Shown piece by piece: positions 7,974-16,998 of a stretch of DNA of 64,000 bases. Under the pieces are notes generated by a model, which did not search any database, was not told the origin of the DNA, and saw only the letters and a list, made by a program, of their open reading frames with translations. The stretch comes from Fibrobacterota bacterium (GTDB lineage: Bacteria > Fibrobacterota > Chitinivibrionia > Chitinivibrionales > Chitinispirillaceae). Position 1 is the stretch's first letter; every line of letters begins with the position of its first letter. Position numbers and translations under genes: made by a program. The DNA is taken from assembly GCA_023436145.1 (NCBI GenBank), contig JAEZKP010000031.1:1-64000 (forward strand). The letters run 5' to 3'.

Positions 7974-9901
7974 CTGTTTTTCCAGTTTGCCGGTACCAAT
8001 TTGAACTGAATACCTGTATGCAAAGCAAGCCATCGGGTAACGTCTGTTTTTGCAAATGGGAGTTTCATTCTGACATAGAGAGATGGTACTACAAAACCAT
8101 CGACATTGAAATTTGCCTCCATCCCCAGCTGATGAAACCACCAGTCATTATTCAAAACAACCCTTTCAAGCCTGTCATCGGTAGCGTTATAAATCTGTTC
8201 CAGAACGATATTCTCCCATTGATAACCTACTGTGTAGACAAGATTTACCCATGACCAGCTGTAATGAAACCCGATACATAAGGCAGTACTGGGAATATAG
8301 ATGACTGGTTCAACAAAGCTGACAGAGTCGTAAAATATCTGGTATTTTTTCTCCTTTGTGCGTATTTCCAAAGTATCATCCCGCTGGTAACTCAGCCCGG
8401 CAACCCATTGGCCCAGCTCAAGACCGGTATATAAACCTTTATACTGAAGAGAATAATTATTTACAATAGTCAGTCCACGGTAGTTATTGACCGGACCGAT
8501 TTTAACCCCGGTGAAATTGGAGATGAAATTCCCAAAGCGTTTGCTGGTAGGTACTCTGACCATCCCCCCGATCAATGCGGCTCCTGCAGTCAAGGGGTCA
8601 TTTTTTACAAAACTTTTGATCTCATCTCTTTTGGCTTTTATGGCCTCACGTGCTTTCATCCTGGGACAACCACCAAACAGACCATACTTGTGAGGACATT
8701 CATCAACACTATCCACAAACCCATCACCATCAATATCCGGCATCTGTGTCAGATCCATCTCGCATACTGCGATAGTGTCCGGGCTGACAGTTACTGTTTT
8801 TTTGAGACTTCTAAACCCCAGGTGAAATGCAGATATGGTGTACCGGTCAGTTGGCAGCTCCAGAAGCTGTTCGCCGATCTTGCATGGCAACCCCTCCACA
8901 CATATTTCAGCATCCACAGGCGACGGAATAATCCGTAACACCCCGAAACGCCTCTTGAAAACATGATCAAAATAGGTCACAAACCCTTCTGAAATGTTAA
9001 GAACCGTGTCGATTGACTCGTACATATTTCCACCATTCCAGCGCAACCGGTGATTGCCGGGATGTAAGCGTGTCTTTGAAGAAAATACTCTGACTGTATC
9101 TATAGTAAATAAGGAATCGGTAGGTGGTTGAGGTAGAAGCAGCAACCCGTAAGGCGCCTTTCCGGAAATGTAGATAGTATCCATATCCGATAGAAGTTCA
9201 AATGCTGCAGTTATCATATTTCCGGAATAGATTCTTACTGATTTCTCAAATACATTGTATCCGGGTAAGACCAGTTCAAAATTATACACTCCGGCAAGCA
9301 GCCGGGTAAAAGTGCAGGGAGTGGTATAGTTGGTTTTTTTACCATCAATGATAACCTGAGCTCCCGGGGGATCGGTAAAAATCTCTATACCCCCCAGAGG
9401 TAATGATGGTGACCCTTCGAGTTTCAGCCAGGTATTTTCTTTGTAATAGTAAATTTCTGGAAAATGTTTGATATATATGTGCTCTTCATCAAAATAGATT
9501 TCATCCTCATCACTTCCGTTATGGTCGGTAGGACTTCTGTAAAAACGGTACTGAATAATATCTGATAATTTTCCTTTAAAAGGAATTTTAAATGTATATG
9601 TAAGGGGACTCTTACCGAAGGCACTTGTGTCGAGATAACCCTTGTAAAAAGCAAACCGGTTGGCAATTTTGCGCCGCATTATTACCTGTCCGGTTCTTAG
9701 GTTAGGCAAAGAATCGATCTCGCTCAGACTGTCACCAGTCTCACTGATGATCACATCAGTCCGGGGTAATTTTATCTTATGCTGACCGAGCCTGAAGACC
9801 GGAATCGAATAATCCCCGTTTCTCAGGTCTGCCTGAAGTATAAAGGAATTCACAATAATAATGGTGGCCCAAAACCAGCAAGCCCTAAATTTTACCCTCA
9901 T
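7970..9901 (-). CDS. PEGA-domain / thrombospondin type 3 repeat envelope protein with barrel-like C-terminus
   Basis: 643 residues, no named function. An N-terminal hydrophobic signal (about 1-25) is followed by a beta-rich domain. A clear PEGA domain comes at about 180-245 (IFTDPPGAQVIIDGK), with a second divergent one at about 315-380. A calcium-binding thrombospondin type 3-like loop (DIDGDGFVDSVDECP) follows at about 391, a short Lys/Arg-rich helix, and then about 200 residues rich in alternating aromatic and polar positions that read like outer membrane beta strands. PEGA domains are beta modules of surface proteins, and TSP3 loops often link a barrel to a periplasmic part. The stop overlaps the start of the mini-lipoprotein gene. 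It lies between lpxB and panB on the same strand. Possibly an outer membrane surface protein. Confidence 0.75.
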   Translation of the reverse strand: MRVKFRACWFWATIIIVNSFILQADLRNGDYSIPVFRLGQHKIKLPRTDVIISETGDSLSEIDSLPNLRTGQVIMRRKIANRFAFYKGYLDTSAFGKSPLTYTFKIPFKGKLSDIIQYRFYRSPTDHNGSDEDEIYFDEEHIYIKHFPEIYYYKENTWLKLEGSPSLPLGGIEIFTDPPGAQVIIDGKKTNYTTPCTFTRLLAGVYNFELVLPGYNVFEKSVRIYSGNMITAAFELLSDMDTIYISGKAPYGLLLLPQPPTDSLFTIDTVRVFSSKTRLHPGNHRLRWNGGNMYESIDTVLNISEGFVTYFDHVFKRRFGVLRIIPSPVDAEICVEGLPCKIGEQLLELPTDRYTISAFHLGFRSLKKTVTVSPDTIAVCEMDLTQMPDIDGDGFVDSVDECPHKYGLFGGCPRMKAREAIKAKRDEIKSFVKNDPLTAGAALIGGMVRVPTSKRFGNFISNFTGVKIGPVNNYRGLTIVNNYSLQYKGLYTGLELGQWVAGLSYQRDDTLEIRTKEKKYQIFYDSVSFVEPVIYIPSTALCIGFHYSWSWVNLVYTVGYQWENIVLEQIYNATDDRLERVVLNNDWWFHQLGMEANFNVDGFVVPSLYVRMKLPFAKTDVTRWLALHTGIQFKLVPANWKNR

Positions 9902-10047
9902 TCTGATACACCGGATTACACAGATACCTGAAAAATAAACTGTTTAACGGAAAAATGAGCCGATCACATGCCCTATAGTATAATATAAATCCCTGAACTG
10001 AATATACCAGAGAAAGACTGCGACAATGCATCCACCTTCTGAGAAAG

Positions 10048-11193
10048 TCAGATGTTTGCAGATTCCGAGAGGATGTTTTTTAAAATGGCACTGAGCTCAG
10101 ATGAAGGCTTTTTGGAACCAAGTGTTTCTCTAAGCTCATAGAATTTGCGCTTTAGCTTATCAGTTGTTTCCTGATAAACTATATATCTGGTGAGTTCTTC
10201 AGCCATTTTAAGCGGGTTCATATCATTTTGAATACATTCAGGTATGATCTTTTCACCGGCAATAATGTTGGGAAGGCTGATATAGGGGACTTTAAGTAAG
10301 TTTTTAAAAATCGTATAGTTCATCCAGGATGTTTTATAAACGCAAACCTGTGGTATACCAAGCAAGGCCGCTTCCAGAGTTGCCGTACCAGAGGTAACCA
10401 GTGCAATATCTGATCTGGACAAAAGAGCTCTAAGGGGTTCCTTAACGATATTTAAACCGCTACTTTCACTTATTTGCTCATAGAAATTCAGGGGAAGGTT
10501 GGCACAATAAGAAATGGTCCCCCGAAGACTGGGAAACTTCTTTTTCAGCAATTGAAACGTTTGAACCATGGGTGCAAGAGTTTTTTTAACCTCCTGCCAC
10601 CTGCTTCCCGGAACAATTGCCAAGTGAAGCTGCTTATTGCGGGTAGCTATATTATATTTGTCCATTTCAATCGCCTCGATTAACGGGTTTCCCACAAAAC
10701 TCACCCGGGAAGTAAAAGGGGTAAAATAACCTACTTCGAAAGGAAAGATACAGGCGATATGTGAGCAGTATTTTGCTAATACCTCAGCTCTATTTTGTTT
10801 CCATGCCCAAACCATAGGTGCGATGTACCAGATAACCGGAATACCCAGTTTATAAGCATCTTTCATAATCAACATATTAAAACCCGGATAATCTACGCAA
10901 ACCAGACAATCCGGTTTTCGTTTAACCATCTCTTTTTGCAGGTTTTTTCTGGCATTTAAAAAAAAACGGAGATTGCGAAGGACCTCAACAAAGCCCATTT
11001 TGTTAAAAGGCTGAAAAGGCATAACCGAGTTAAAGCCCTCCGCCTGCATCGCAGGACCACCTACCCCCCACAGCTTAGCTCCTGGAAAATCAAGTGCAAA
11101 CTGTTTGACAACAGAGGATGCGTGATGGTCACCGGAGACATCACCAGCAACAAACATTATTGAAGATGGTGAAGAAGGCTTTTTTGAATTCAC
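10048..11193 (-). CDS. lpxB: Lipid-A-disaccharide synthase
   Basis: GT19 enzyme joining 2,3-diacylglucosamine-1-phosphate to its UDP form to make lipid A disaccharide at the inner membrane. The typical elements are FVAGDVSGDHHASSV at the N-terminus, CVDYPGFN, the APMVWAWKQNR segment, LAIVPGSRWQEVK and SDIALVTSGTATLEAALLG near residue 275. The length (381) is normal. The start is GTG with a weak RBS; the internal ATG at 11157 would leave almost no residues before the first strand, so GTG is preferred. It shows that the organism has a lipid A outer membrane. manC lies 24 bp upstream, so it is probably in one operon with manC and the PHP gene. Other lpx genes are not in the window. Confidence 0.95.
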   Translation of the reverse strand: MNSKKPSSPSSIMFVAGDVSGDHHASSVVKQFALDFPGAKLWGVGGPAMQAEGFNSVMPFQPFNKMGFVEVLRNLRFFLNARKNLQKEMVKRKPDCLVCVDYPGFNMLIMKDAYKLGIPVIWYIAPMVWAWKQNRAEVLAKYCSHIACIFPFEVGYFTPFTSRVSFVGNPLIEAIEMDKYNIATRNKQLHLAIVPGSRWQEVKKTLAPMVQTFQLLKKKFPSLRGTISYCANLPLNFYEQISESSGLNIVKEPLRALLSRSDIALVTSGTATLEAALLGIPQVCVYKTSWMNYTIFKNLLKVPYISLPNIIAGEKIIPECIQNDMNPLKMAEELTRYIVYQETTDKLKRKFYELRETLGSKKPSSELSAILKNILSESANI

Positions 11194-11217
11194 AGCTTAA
11201 GAGGTTGGAGCTACCAT

Positions 11218-12297
11218 TCAAAACAGTTCAGATGGTAATGCCCCGCCTTTCATCTCGTTGAGGTATTTTTTAAAATCGGATAATTTGGAACGATCTATCA
11301 CCAGAACGGCATCATCGGTAGACACAACTACTGCGTTTTTCAGTCCAATTGCAGCAACGGCTTTGGATGACTTGTTAACCACTATAGAGTCGCAGCTATC
11401 TTTTTGATAAACTTTCAGTCCTACGACAGTTGAGTTGAATTTGTCTCGAGGATGAACTCTGCTTACCGATTCCCATGATCCGATATCATCCCATAAAAAA
11501 TCCCCTACAACTGCAAAGACCCTCTTAGAGTGTTCCATAATACCAAAATCAATGGATTCTTTAGGGCAATCATTATAAAAAGTGTAGATTGCATCTTTAC
11601 TGAATCCCAGATTTGCAGCATTTTGAACCATTTGGTGCAGCTGAGGCATAAAGTTTGCAAATTCCTCAAGAATAACAGATGTTTTCCAAACAAACATACC
11701 GCTATTCCACATGAATTTATCGGATTGCACCAGTTTTTGAGCTTTACTCAGAGTTGGCTTTTCGATGAAGCGTTTAACTGAGAATCCTTGAATATTTTTG
11801 GACGTATCTACATTTTTCCCAAGTTGAATATACCCGTATCCAGTCTCGGCTCTGGAAGGTTTAATACCGAAAACCACCAAACCATTCTGCCGTAATGCCA
11901 GATTAACCGCAAATCTAGCCGCTTCAACGAATGCTTGTCTAGGCCTGATATCATGGTCCGCCGATAGCACCATCATGACTGAGTCGCCGTATTTAGCCTT
12001 GATCCATGAGGCAGCAATAGCTACCGCCGGTGCGGTGTTCTTACCGACAGGTTCAATAATCAGATCATACTTTAACTTTGAAGGAAGAATCTTTTTAAAT
12101 TTGGAGGAGATTGCTTTTGAAGTAACTATTAGAGGTTTCACGTTTTTTGAACAAAACGGACTGACTCTTAAAAGAGTTTCCTCCAGCATTGTTTTATTGC
12201 TGATGATTTTCAAGAGTTGTTTTGGCATAGCAGAGCGGCTTAGCGGCCAGAATCGTTCGCCAATACCTCCGGCTAAAATTACAGGGACAACGGTCAT
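11218..12297 (-). CDS. manC: Mannose-1-phosphate guanylyltransferase
   Basis: Makes GDP-mannose from mannose-1-phosphate and GTP for surface polysaccharide synthesis. The nucleotidyltransferase signature GGIGERFWPLSRSAMPKQLL opens the protein. The loop VLSADHDIRP (residues 100-110), the EKP motif in FIEKPTLSKA and MFVWKTS follow. At 359 residues it has only the transferase domain; the phosphomannose isomerase domain of the longer bifunctional type is absent. The start codon is 2 bp after the stop of the PHP gene, which indicates co-transcription. GDP-mannose made here could feed the glycosyltransferases elsewhere in the window, but no direct link is seen. Confidence 0.93.
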   Translation of the reverse strand: MTVVPVILAGGIGERFWPLSRSAMPKQLLKIISNKTMLEETLLRVSPFCSKNVKPLIVTSKAISSKFKKILPSKLKYDLIIEPVGKNTAPAVAIAASWIKAKYGDSVMMVLSADHDIRPRQAFVEAARFAVNLALRQNGLVVFGIKPSRAETGYGYIQLGKNVDTSKNIQGFSVKRFIEKPTLSKAQKLVQSDKFMWNSGMFVWKTSVILEEFANFMPQLHQMVQNAANLGFSKDAIYTFYNDCPKESIDFGIMEHSKRVFAVVGDFLWDDIGSWESVSRVHPRDKFNSTVVGLKVYQKDSCDSIVVNKSSKAVAAIGLKNAVVVSTDDAVLVIDRSKLSDFKKYLNEMKGGALPSELF

Positions 12298-12299
12298 TT

Positions 12300-13157
12300 T
12301 TATACCTCGTTAATGGAAATGCCCAGCTTTTCCTTCATGCTGGCTACTGTGCTGTAAGGCACAAATGGAGAACCTATTTCTGATTTGTTGTGATTACTGT
12401 TGTGGAAATCGGATCCACCGGATATTGCCAGAGAGTGTTTTTTAGCTATGCGCAGATAATAGCGCTCGGCACTTGCCGGATGCTCAGTATGATAAACCTC
12501 AATACCCATAAGACCTTCGGAAACAAATCCTGGAATACGCACATCTACCTGAGTTACTCCGGGGTGAGCCAAAACTGGAATTCCCCCAGCTCCTTTAATC
12601 AGATCGAAAACTTCCTTAGGATGCATCTTCAGCTTTTCAACATAGGCGGGCAGACCATATCCAATGTAGCGATCGAATGCTTCCCGAAACGAGTAGACCA
12701 GTTCTTCCCTGAGCATTGCAGCCGCAATGTGAGGCCGGCCTATCGCCCCCACCCCTGCTATCCCCAGTACGGTTTCAAATCGAAGATCAATTCCCTGTTT
12801 GTTAAGGTTATCCACAATTTTCTGAGCTCTGATGAACCTGGCTTCCTTCATTTCCATTAATTTCTTGGATAACGCAGGGTTTTCAGGATCAACAAAGTAA
12901 CCTAAAATATGAATATCTGTACCATCAATTTCACTTGATAGTTCAACCCCGGAAATGACCTCTATCCCCAATTGGGAACCGATTTCCATTGCCACAGGAT
13001 AGGCATCGGTACAATCATGATCAGTGATCGATATGGCCTTTAACCCCTTGGCATAGGCAGCTTCCAGAACCTCTCTGACGCTTAATATGCCATCAGAGTA
13101 GATAGTATGGATATGGAGATCTACATTGTTTCGATTTAATACCGATTCTTCAAGCAT
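12300..13157 (-). CDS. PHP-domain phosphoesterase (YciV/TrpH/RNase AM type)
   Basis: 285-residue PHP protein. Metal-binding motifs appear in order: DLHIHTIYSDG (about 13), SITDHDCTDA (about 42), GVELSSEIDG (about 70), IGRPHIAAAM, PVLAHPG (about 193) and GGSDFHN (about 247). The family acts on nucleotide phosphates; E. coli YciV (RNase AM) is a 5'-3' exonuclease that trims RNA ends. It is the first gene of the likely PHP-manC-lpxB operon. The RBS is poor: AAGG is directly adjacent to ATG. Function as a general 3',5'-nucleotide phosphatase is also possible. Confidence 0.88.
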   Translation of the reverse strand: MLEESVLNRNNVDLHIHTIYSDGILSVREVLEAAYAKGLKAISITDHDCTDAYPVAMEIGSQLGIEVISGVELSSEIDGTDIHILGYFVDPENPALSKKLMEMKEARFIRAQKIVDNLNKQGIDLRFETVLGIAGVGAIGRPHIAAAMLREELVYSFREAFDRYIGYGLPAYVEKLKMHPKEVFDLIKGAGGIPVLAHPGVTQVDVRIPGFVSEGLMGIEVYHTEHPASAERYYLRIAKKHSLAISGGSDFHNSNHNKSEIGSPFVPYSTVASMKEKLGISINEV

Positions 13158-13352
13158 CCTTTTTCATTAATATCTTTTTATTGTTATAGATGTATTAAGT
13201 ATGGTAAAATAACCAAAGCATATTTGATGGAGCAAGTTTTTCCCGGAAATTAATTAAATTATAAACCTAAACTGATATTTTTGGTTCAGATATTAGCTCC
13301 ATTTGTAAATATTCTGGTCTCCTGTGATTCAAAAAAGCAAAAGGTGAACCGA

Positions 13353-13580
13353 ATGCAGAAAAACGACGAATTCTTTGAAAATGGTCTGGCAGAAATTCTC
13401 TGCTCCACTTACACTTCTGAACCTTCTATTAAAGAAGATACACATAAGGCAGAACTTACAAAAATTCAACCTGAAACAGAAAAACCCTTTTTTAATACTG
13501 ATACTATTGTCCGATTACTGGCCGTATTTATTGTAATAGCCCTGTTGATCAGTTTCGCTTTTAAAATTTATCTGAACTGA
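13353..13580 (+). CDS. Small single-pass membrane protein, unknown function
   Basis: 75 residues. The ATG at 13353 has AAGGTG six bases upstream and is preferred to the in-frame start at 13281. The N-terminal 45 residues are polar and acidic, with no signal. One helix (TIVRLLAVFIVIALLISFAF) closes the protein, so it is a tail-anchored cytoplasmic protein. It sits 82 bp before the AtpZ/AtpI-like gene on the same strand and is probably co-transcribed with it. No family recognised. Confidence 0.6.
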   Translation: MQKNDEFFENGLAEILCSTYTSEPSIKEDTHKAELTKIQPETEKPFFNTDTIVRLLAVFIVIALLISFAFKIYLN

Positions 13581-13662
13581 TCTGTATTGGTATCACTTTT
13601 GCCTTTTTCTAATTAAAAAATTTAAAACCGACTTTAAACTCACTTATTAATCTGTAATCTCA

Positions 13663-13866
13663 ATGCAATGGTATAAAAGTGTCGGTATTATTGGTTGGTC
13701 AATTACTATACCTACTCTTGCCGGGCTGGCAATCGGTGTCTGGGCAGATTCTTCATTTGGTCACTCAATCTTCTGGACCCCGGTATTGCTGATGGTTGGT
13801 TTGATTACCGGTTGCTTCAATGGATGGTACTGGTTTAATCAGGAGCTTAAAAAACCGAAGCATTGA
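13663..13866 (+). CDS. AtpZ/AtpI (ATPase gene 1 / AtpQ)-like two-helix membrane protein
   Basis: 67 residues with two membrane helices joined by a short polar turn. The first helix contains IGWSITIPTLAGLAIGVWAD and the second LMVGLITGCFNGWYWF. The GxxLGxWLD ... GxxxGxxNxWxW pattern is that of the small subunit at the head of many F-type/N-type ATPase operons (AtpZ, AtpQ), which with AtpI has been linked to Mg2+/Ca2+ transport or rotor assembly. No F-type ATPase gene follows; the next gene is a cellulase on the other strand. The only ATPase in the window is the V-type operon more than 30 kb away. Family call fairly sure, role unknown. Confidence 0.7.
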   Translation: MQWYKSVGIIGWSITIPTLAGLAIGVWADSSFGHSIFWTPVLLMVGLITGCFNGWYWFNQELKKPKH

Positions 13867-13965
13867 CCAACACTGCCGTTGAGCTATTTCTTAAACCATA
13901 TGCCACCTGCAATCTAAAGCAGAACAATCCTGGAACTAAAGCATCCCCCGATTTGAATAAAACAG

Positions 13966-13991
13966 GTAGTCCCGATTAAAACCGGGACTAC
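13966..13991 (-). terminator. Rho-independent terminator-like hairpin between AtpZ-like and GH9 cellulase 2 genes
   Basis: GTAGTCCCG and CGGGACTAC form a perfect 9-bp stem around an 8-nt loop, 26 bp past the cellulase stop. On the minus strand the stem is followed by CTGTTTTATT, a moderate T tract, so it most likely ends the cellulase transcript; it may also end the AtpZ-like transcript from the other side. Confidence 0.6.
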
Positions 13992-14016
13992 TAATTACCT
14001 CAGAAACTGCCAGATA

Positions 14017-16626
14017 TCAACGAATAACATTTGTCCAGGACTTTGTATGTAAATTACTGCCATCGAAATACCTGATCAGATAAACCCCTTCAGAAAAATC
14101 TCTTCCAGAAGACAAGGTGTGGATTCCGGGTTTTAGGTTTCTAACAGTATTGGACAGATTTTTTTTCAGACGACCCTGGAGATCAAAAATCTCCAGTTTT
14201 GCCCTGTAAGGATGTACAACAGATAGCTGCAACATTAATTGACGATCAACCATTCTGTAACTTAAGGACTTAGATATAACATTTTTTTGATTCATTTCAC
14301 CCAACACAGGTGAGGGATCAAAAATTTTAATGCTTATATTATCCAAAATTACCGAATTGGAAGACAAACCACAGTTGAAAGTTATTCGCGCTCCCATGTC
14401 AGTCGCCTTGTTCATGGTGAATTTATATTCAAAATGTTTCATAGTGGTATCTAACTCACAGGTCTTTGGTCCTCCGGTATAGGAACTATAATCACCGGAT
14501 GATTTTGCCACATCGGCAATAATTGTACGATTGCTGTCCGAACGGGCATCAAATTTGAAAACGTAGACTGCACCTTTTAGCAGTGGTATCCCGTTTTGTA
14601 CCATCTGAACAGCCCAGTCAGTAGTACCAGGATTGGTTATAGTAATTTTATATTCTCCATTCGTAACAGCACCTGAAGCCCCGTTAAGACTCCATCCGGT
14701 TTTCCCATTTGAGAAATCTCCGTTTTTCACAATTTCCTGTGGTTTCCCGAAATCTGCCACGACCCTCATATCTTTATCTACAACAATGGACATAACCGTG
14801 TCCATTCCCGAAATTGTGCCATTCCACCCCAAAAACATCTGACCTTCTTCTGGGATGGCTTTGAACCGGATGCTATCTCCGATATTGTATTTAGCTTTCA
14901 CAGGAGATATTTCGATCTTACCAGGACCATTTACAATCTGAACTAGGAAACGCTCGCCATTATCAACTGTCGACTCTTTTCTACCGAATATATTATTTAC
15001 TGCCGCAAACAAAGCACTTGCCGGAGCATTCCAATTGATAGCAATTTCATTGGTTTCATAATCACCCGCGGCATCATTATAAGTGGTAGGTGAGCCATTG
15101 GGGCCACCAACCAGAAAGCCGGGAATTGCGTCTTTCACTGTGTCAGCAACACAGATCCGGTGATGCGGATTTTCGGATCTTTTGATACCAAATCCAGTAA
15201 CAAATGAATTATTTACAGCATTTTTACCTAAAAGATAATCTGCAATCTCAGCAGCAGCTTTGGCATAAGCAGTATCACCTGAAACTTTGAATGCAGCTAA
15301 AAGTATTAATCCGGCATTGGAAAAAACTCCATTTGAGCCCCAATAATAAAAGCCTCCACTTGGAATCCGGTATGGATGTTTTTCAATCTGATTGAGAAAT
15401 TGATCTCCTGCATCGGTTATCCCTTTTCTTATCTGTTCAACAGTATCATTACTAAATCCGTTAGCAACTGTGGCCAGAGAGAAAGCGGCTATACCTCCTG
15501 GAGCTTTCCAGTCGACCGGTTCGTAACGGAGTTTGTTGACACGTATACTGTCCTTATACTCAGGACTGCCAGTAGTTACATAGAGTTCTGCAGCAGCCCA
15601 GAGAAATTCATCATTAGTAACTTTACTATCACTATATTCTCCGGTTCCTATATCCGAGGGATTTTTAGTGAAAAACACCGCCGGGTTTTTCACAGCCCAA
15701 TCCCAGGCTCTTTTCGCCCGATCTATACAAGTATCTGCAAATGATTTCTGCGTTTCAAAGTTACGGTAAGTCCTTGCTGCCATGGCCATTACTGCGGCAA
15801 AATCAAGTGTAGCAGCTGTCGATTTACCAATAAAATAGCGTTTAGCTTTATCCGCATCCGGCATAATCATCCCGGGAAACTGTGCAGTGGTCAATTTGTG
15901 AAATACCCCGCCATCTGTATCCTGCATGGTAAAAAGCCAGTTCAGTTCATATTTAATCTCATCGAGAAGATCATCCTCACCGTTTCTGGATTCTGGAATA
16001 TTCAGAGCTGAATCACCGAAATACTCTCCGAAATTTTCGAAAAAGAAAAAAAGGTTACCCAGAGTGACTCCTGCATTGACCACATACTTTCCATAGTCGC
16101 CTGCATCGTACCAGCCCCCAGGAGAGCTGGCAAATCCAGAATCTCTGCCTGTGGATATATGGAACTGACATAAAGTATCAGGATGCCCGGACTTACGGGC
16201 AAACTTACCGGCATGTTCCTCTAATAAAGCCATTGAAGAGCGCTGAAAGTAAAACGTTTTAAAAGCTGCCATGGACACATCATACAGTACATTTGATCTG
16301 ATATGAATCGGCATGGAAACACCCTTGTCTGCTACCTGGAGCCAATAGGTGCCCTCTTTTTGAAAACTGGAGAAATCTGCTCTTTTAACTGTATCGTTAG
16401 TTAAAGACCACCGGATTTTATCCGAAAGATCTCCCTTAAAAACAGTATCTCCTGCTTCATCAACCAAAGCAAAAGTTGATTCCTGGGTAAATAAAACCGG
16501 CACCACTTTGTTAGCCTGAGGATAATAACCCAACTGATTAATCCTGAAATCATCTGCAGAACCCTTCACCAGACTGACTATTCCGCTAACAAGAATAATT
16601 GTCTGCAGTACCTTAAGCCTCATCAT
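14017..16626 (-). CDS. GH9 endoglucanase with InlB-type repeat, CBM4/9-like module and sorting domain (cellulase 2)
   Basis: 869 residues from ATG 16626, which has AAGGAG nine bases upstream; the in-frame start at 16650 lacks this. Order: signal peptide (MMRLKVLQTIILVSGIVSLVKG), CelD-type Ig-like domain (about 25-105), GH9 barrel (about 110-550) with D174/D177 in GGWYDAGDYGKY, a PHHR signature and E527 in TNEIAINWNAP, a divergent InlB/List-Bact repeat (GQMFLGWNGTISGMD) at about 565-640, a CBM4/9-like carbohydrate-binding domain (EIVKNGDFSNGKTGWSL) at about 645-790, and a C-terminal T9SS type A-like sorting domain (LEIFDLQGRLKKNLS ... GVYLIRYFDG). The GH9 core is close to that of cellulase 1, but the accessory modules differ, so the two should act on different cellulose surfaces. 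Secretion route inferred only. Confidence 0.95.
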   Translation of the reverse strand: MMRLKVLQTIILVSGIVSLVKGSADDFRINQLGYYPQANKVVPVLFTQESTFALVDEAGDTVFKGDLSDKIRWSLTNDTVKRADFSSFQKEGTYWLQVADKGVSMPIHIRSNVLYDVSMAAFKTFYFQRSSMALLEEHAGKFARKSGHPDTLCQFHISTGRDSGFASSPGGWYDAGDYGKYVVNAGVTLGNLFFFFENFGEYFGDSALNIPESRNGEDDLLDEIKYELNWLFTMQDTDGGVFHKLTTAQFPGMIMPDADKAKRYFIGKSTAATLDFAAVMAMAARTYRNFETQKSFADTCIDRAKRAWDWAVKNPAVFFTKNPSDIGTGEYSDSKVTNDEFLWAAAELYVTTGSPEYKDSIRVNKLRYEPVDWKAPGGIAAFSLATVANGFSNDTVEQIRKGITDAGDQFLNQIEKHPYRIPSGGFYYWGSNGVFSNAGLILLAAFKVSGDTAYAKAAAEIADYLLGKNAVNNSFVTGFGIKRSENPHHRICVADTVKDAIPGFLVGGPNGSPTTYNDAAGDYETNEIAINWNAPASALFAAVNNIFGRKESTVDNGERFLVQIVNGPGKIEISPVKAKYNIGDSIRFKAIPEEGQMFLGWNGTISGMDTVMSIVVDKDMRVVADFGKPQEIVKNGDFSNGKTGWSLNGASGAVTNGEYKITITNPGTTDWAVQMVQNGIPLLKGAVYVFKFDARSDSNRTIIADVAKSSGDYSSYTGGPKTCELDTTMKHFEYKFTMNKATDMGARITFNCGLSSNSVILDNISIKIFDPSPVLGEMNQKNVISKSLSYRMVDRQLMLQLSVVHPYRAKLEIFDLQGRLKKNLSNTVRNLKPGIHTLSSGRDFSEGVYLIRYFDGSNLHTKSWTNVIR

Positions 16627-16672
16627 AATTACCCACTCCTTAAAACACATTAAAAGAACCTGATTTCCCTAT

Positions 16673-16888
16673 TTAGTGGGGCTGAATCAAAATCAGTTTA
16701 CCAATTTTGGACCAATAGAATTCAATTGAGTAAACAAGTCTTTTCGTGTTACTGTAATCCTGAAAAAAACAATTCCGATAACCCTCAATCCGTATTCGAG
16801 GGGTATTCCAAATAAAAAAATTCAACTCATCGGGTGCACAATCTATTTTGCAGGATGTTAAACAATTTAACTTCAGTGTATGACTCAT
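16673..16888 (-). CDS. Possible small hypothetical protein upstream of cellulase 2
   Basis: 71-residue ORF on the cellulase strand, ending 46 bp before the cellulase start. It is rich in aromatic residues and Cys (CAPDELNFFIWNTPRIRIEG) and has a protein-like composition, but no signal, helix or known motif. The RBS is weak (AGAAG, five bases). It fills most of the 370 bp between cellulase 2 and the helicase gene. It may also be a chance ORF. Confidence 0.25.
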   Translation of the reverse strand: MSHTLKLNCLTSCKIDCAPDELNFFIWNTPRIRIEGYRNCFFQDYSNTKRLVYSIEFYWSKIGKLILIQPH

Positions 16889-16998
16889 GTTCTTCTACAT
16901 TTTCTGACCAAAACCAGTTATAACCACCCGGTAGTACATGATTTTATTCTCTGTTTAACATACCTGTAAAAATATCCAAACAAAAGAAATGAGAATTA

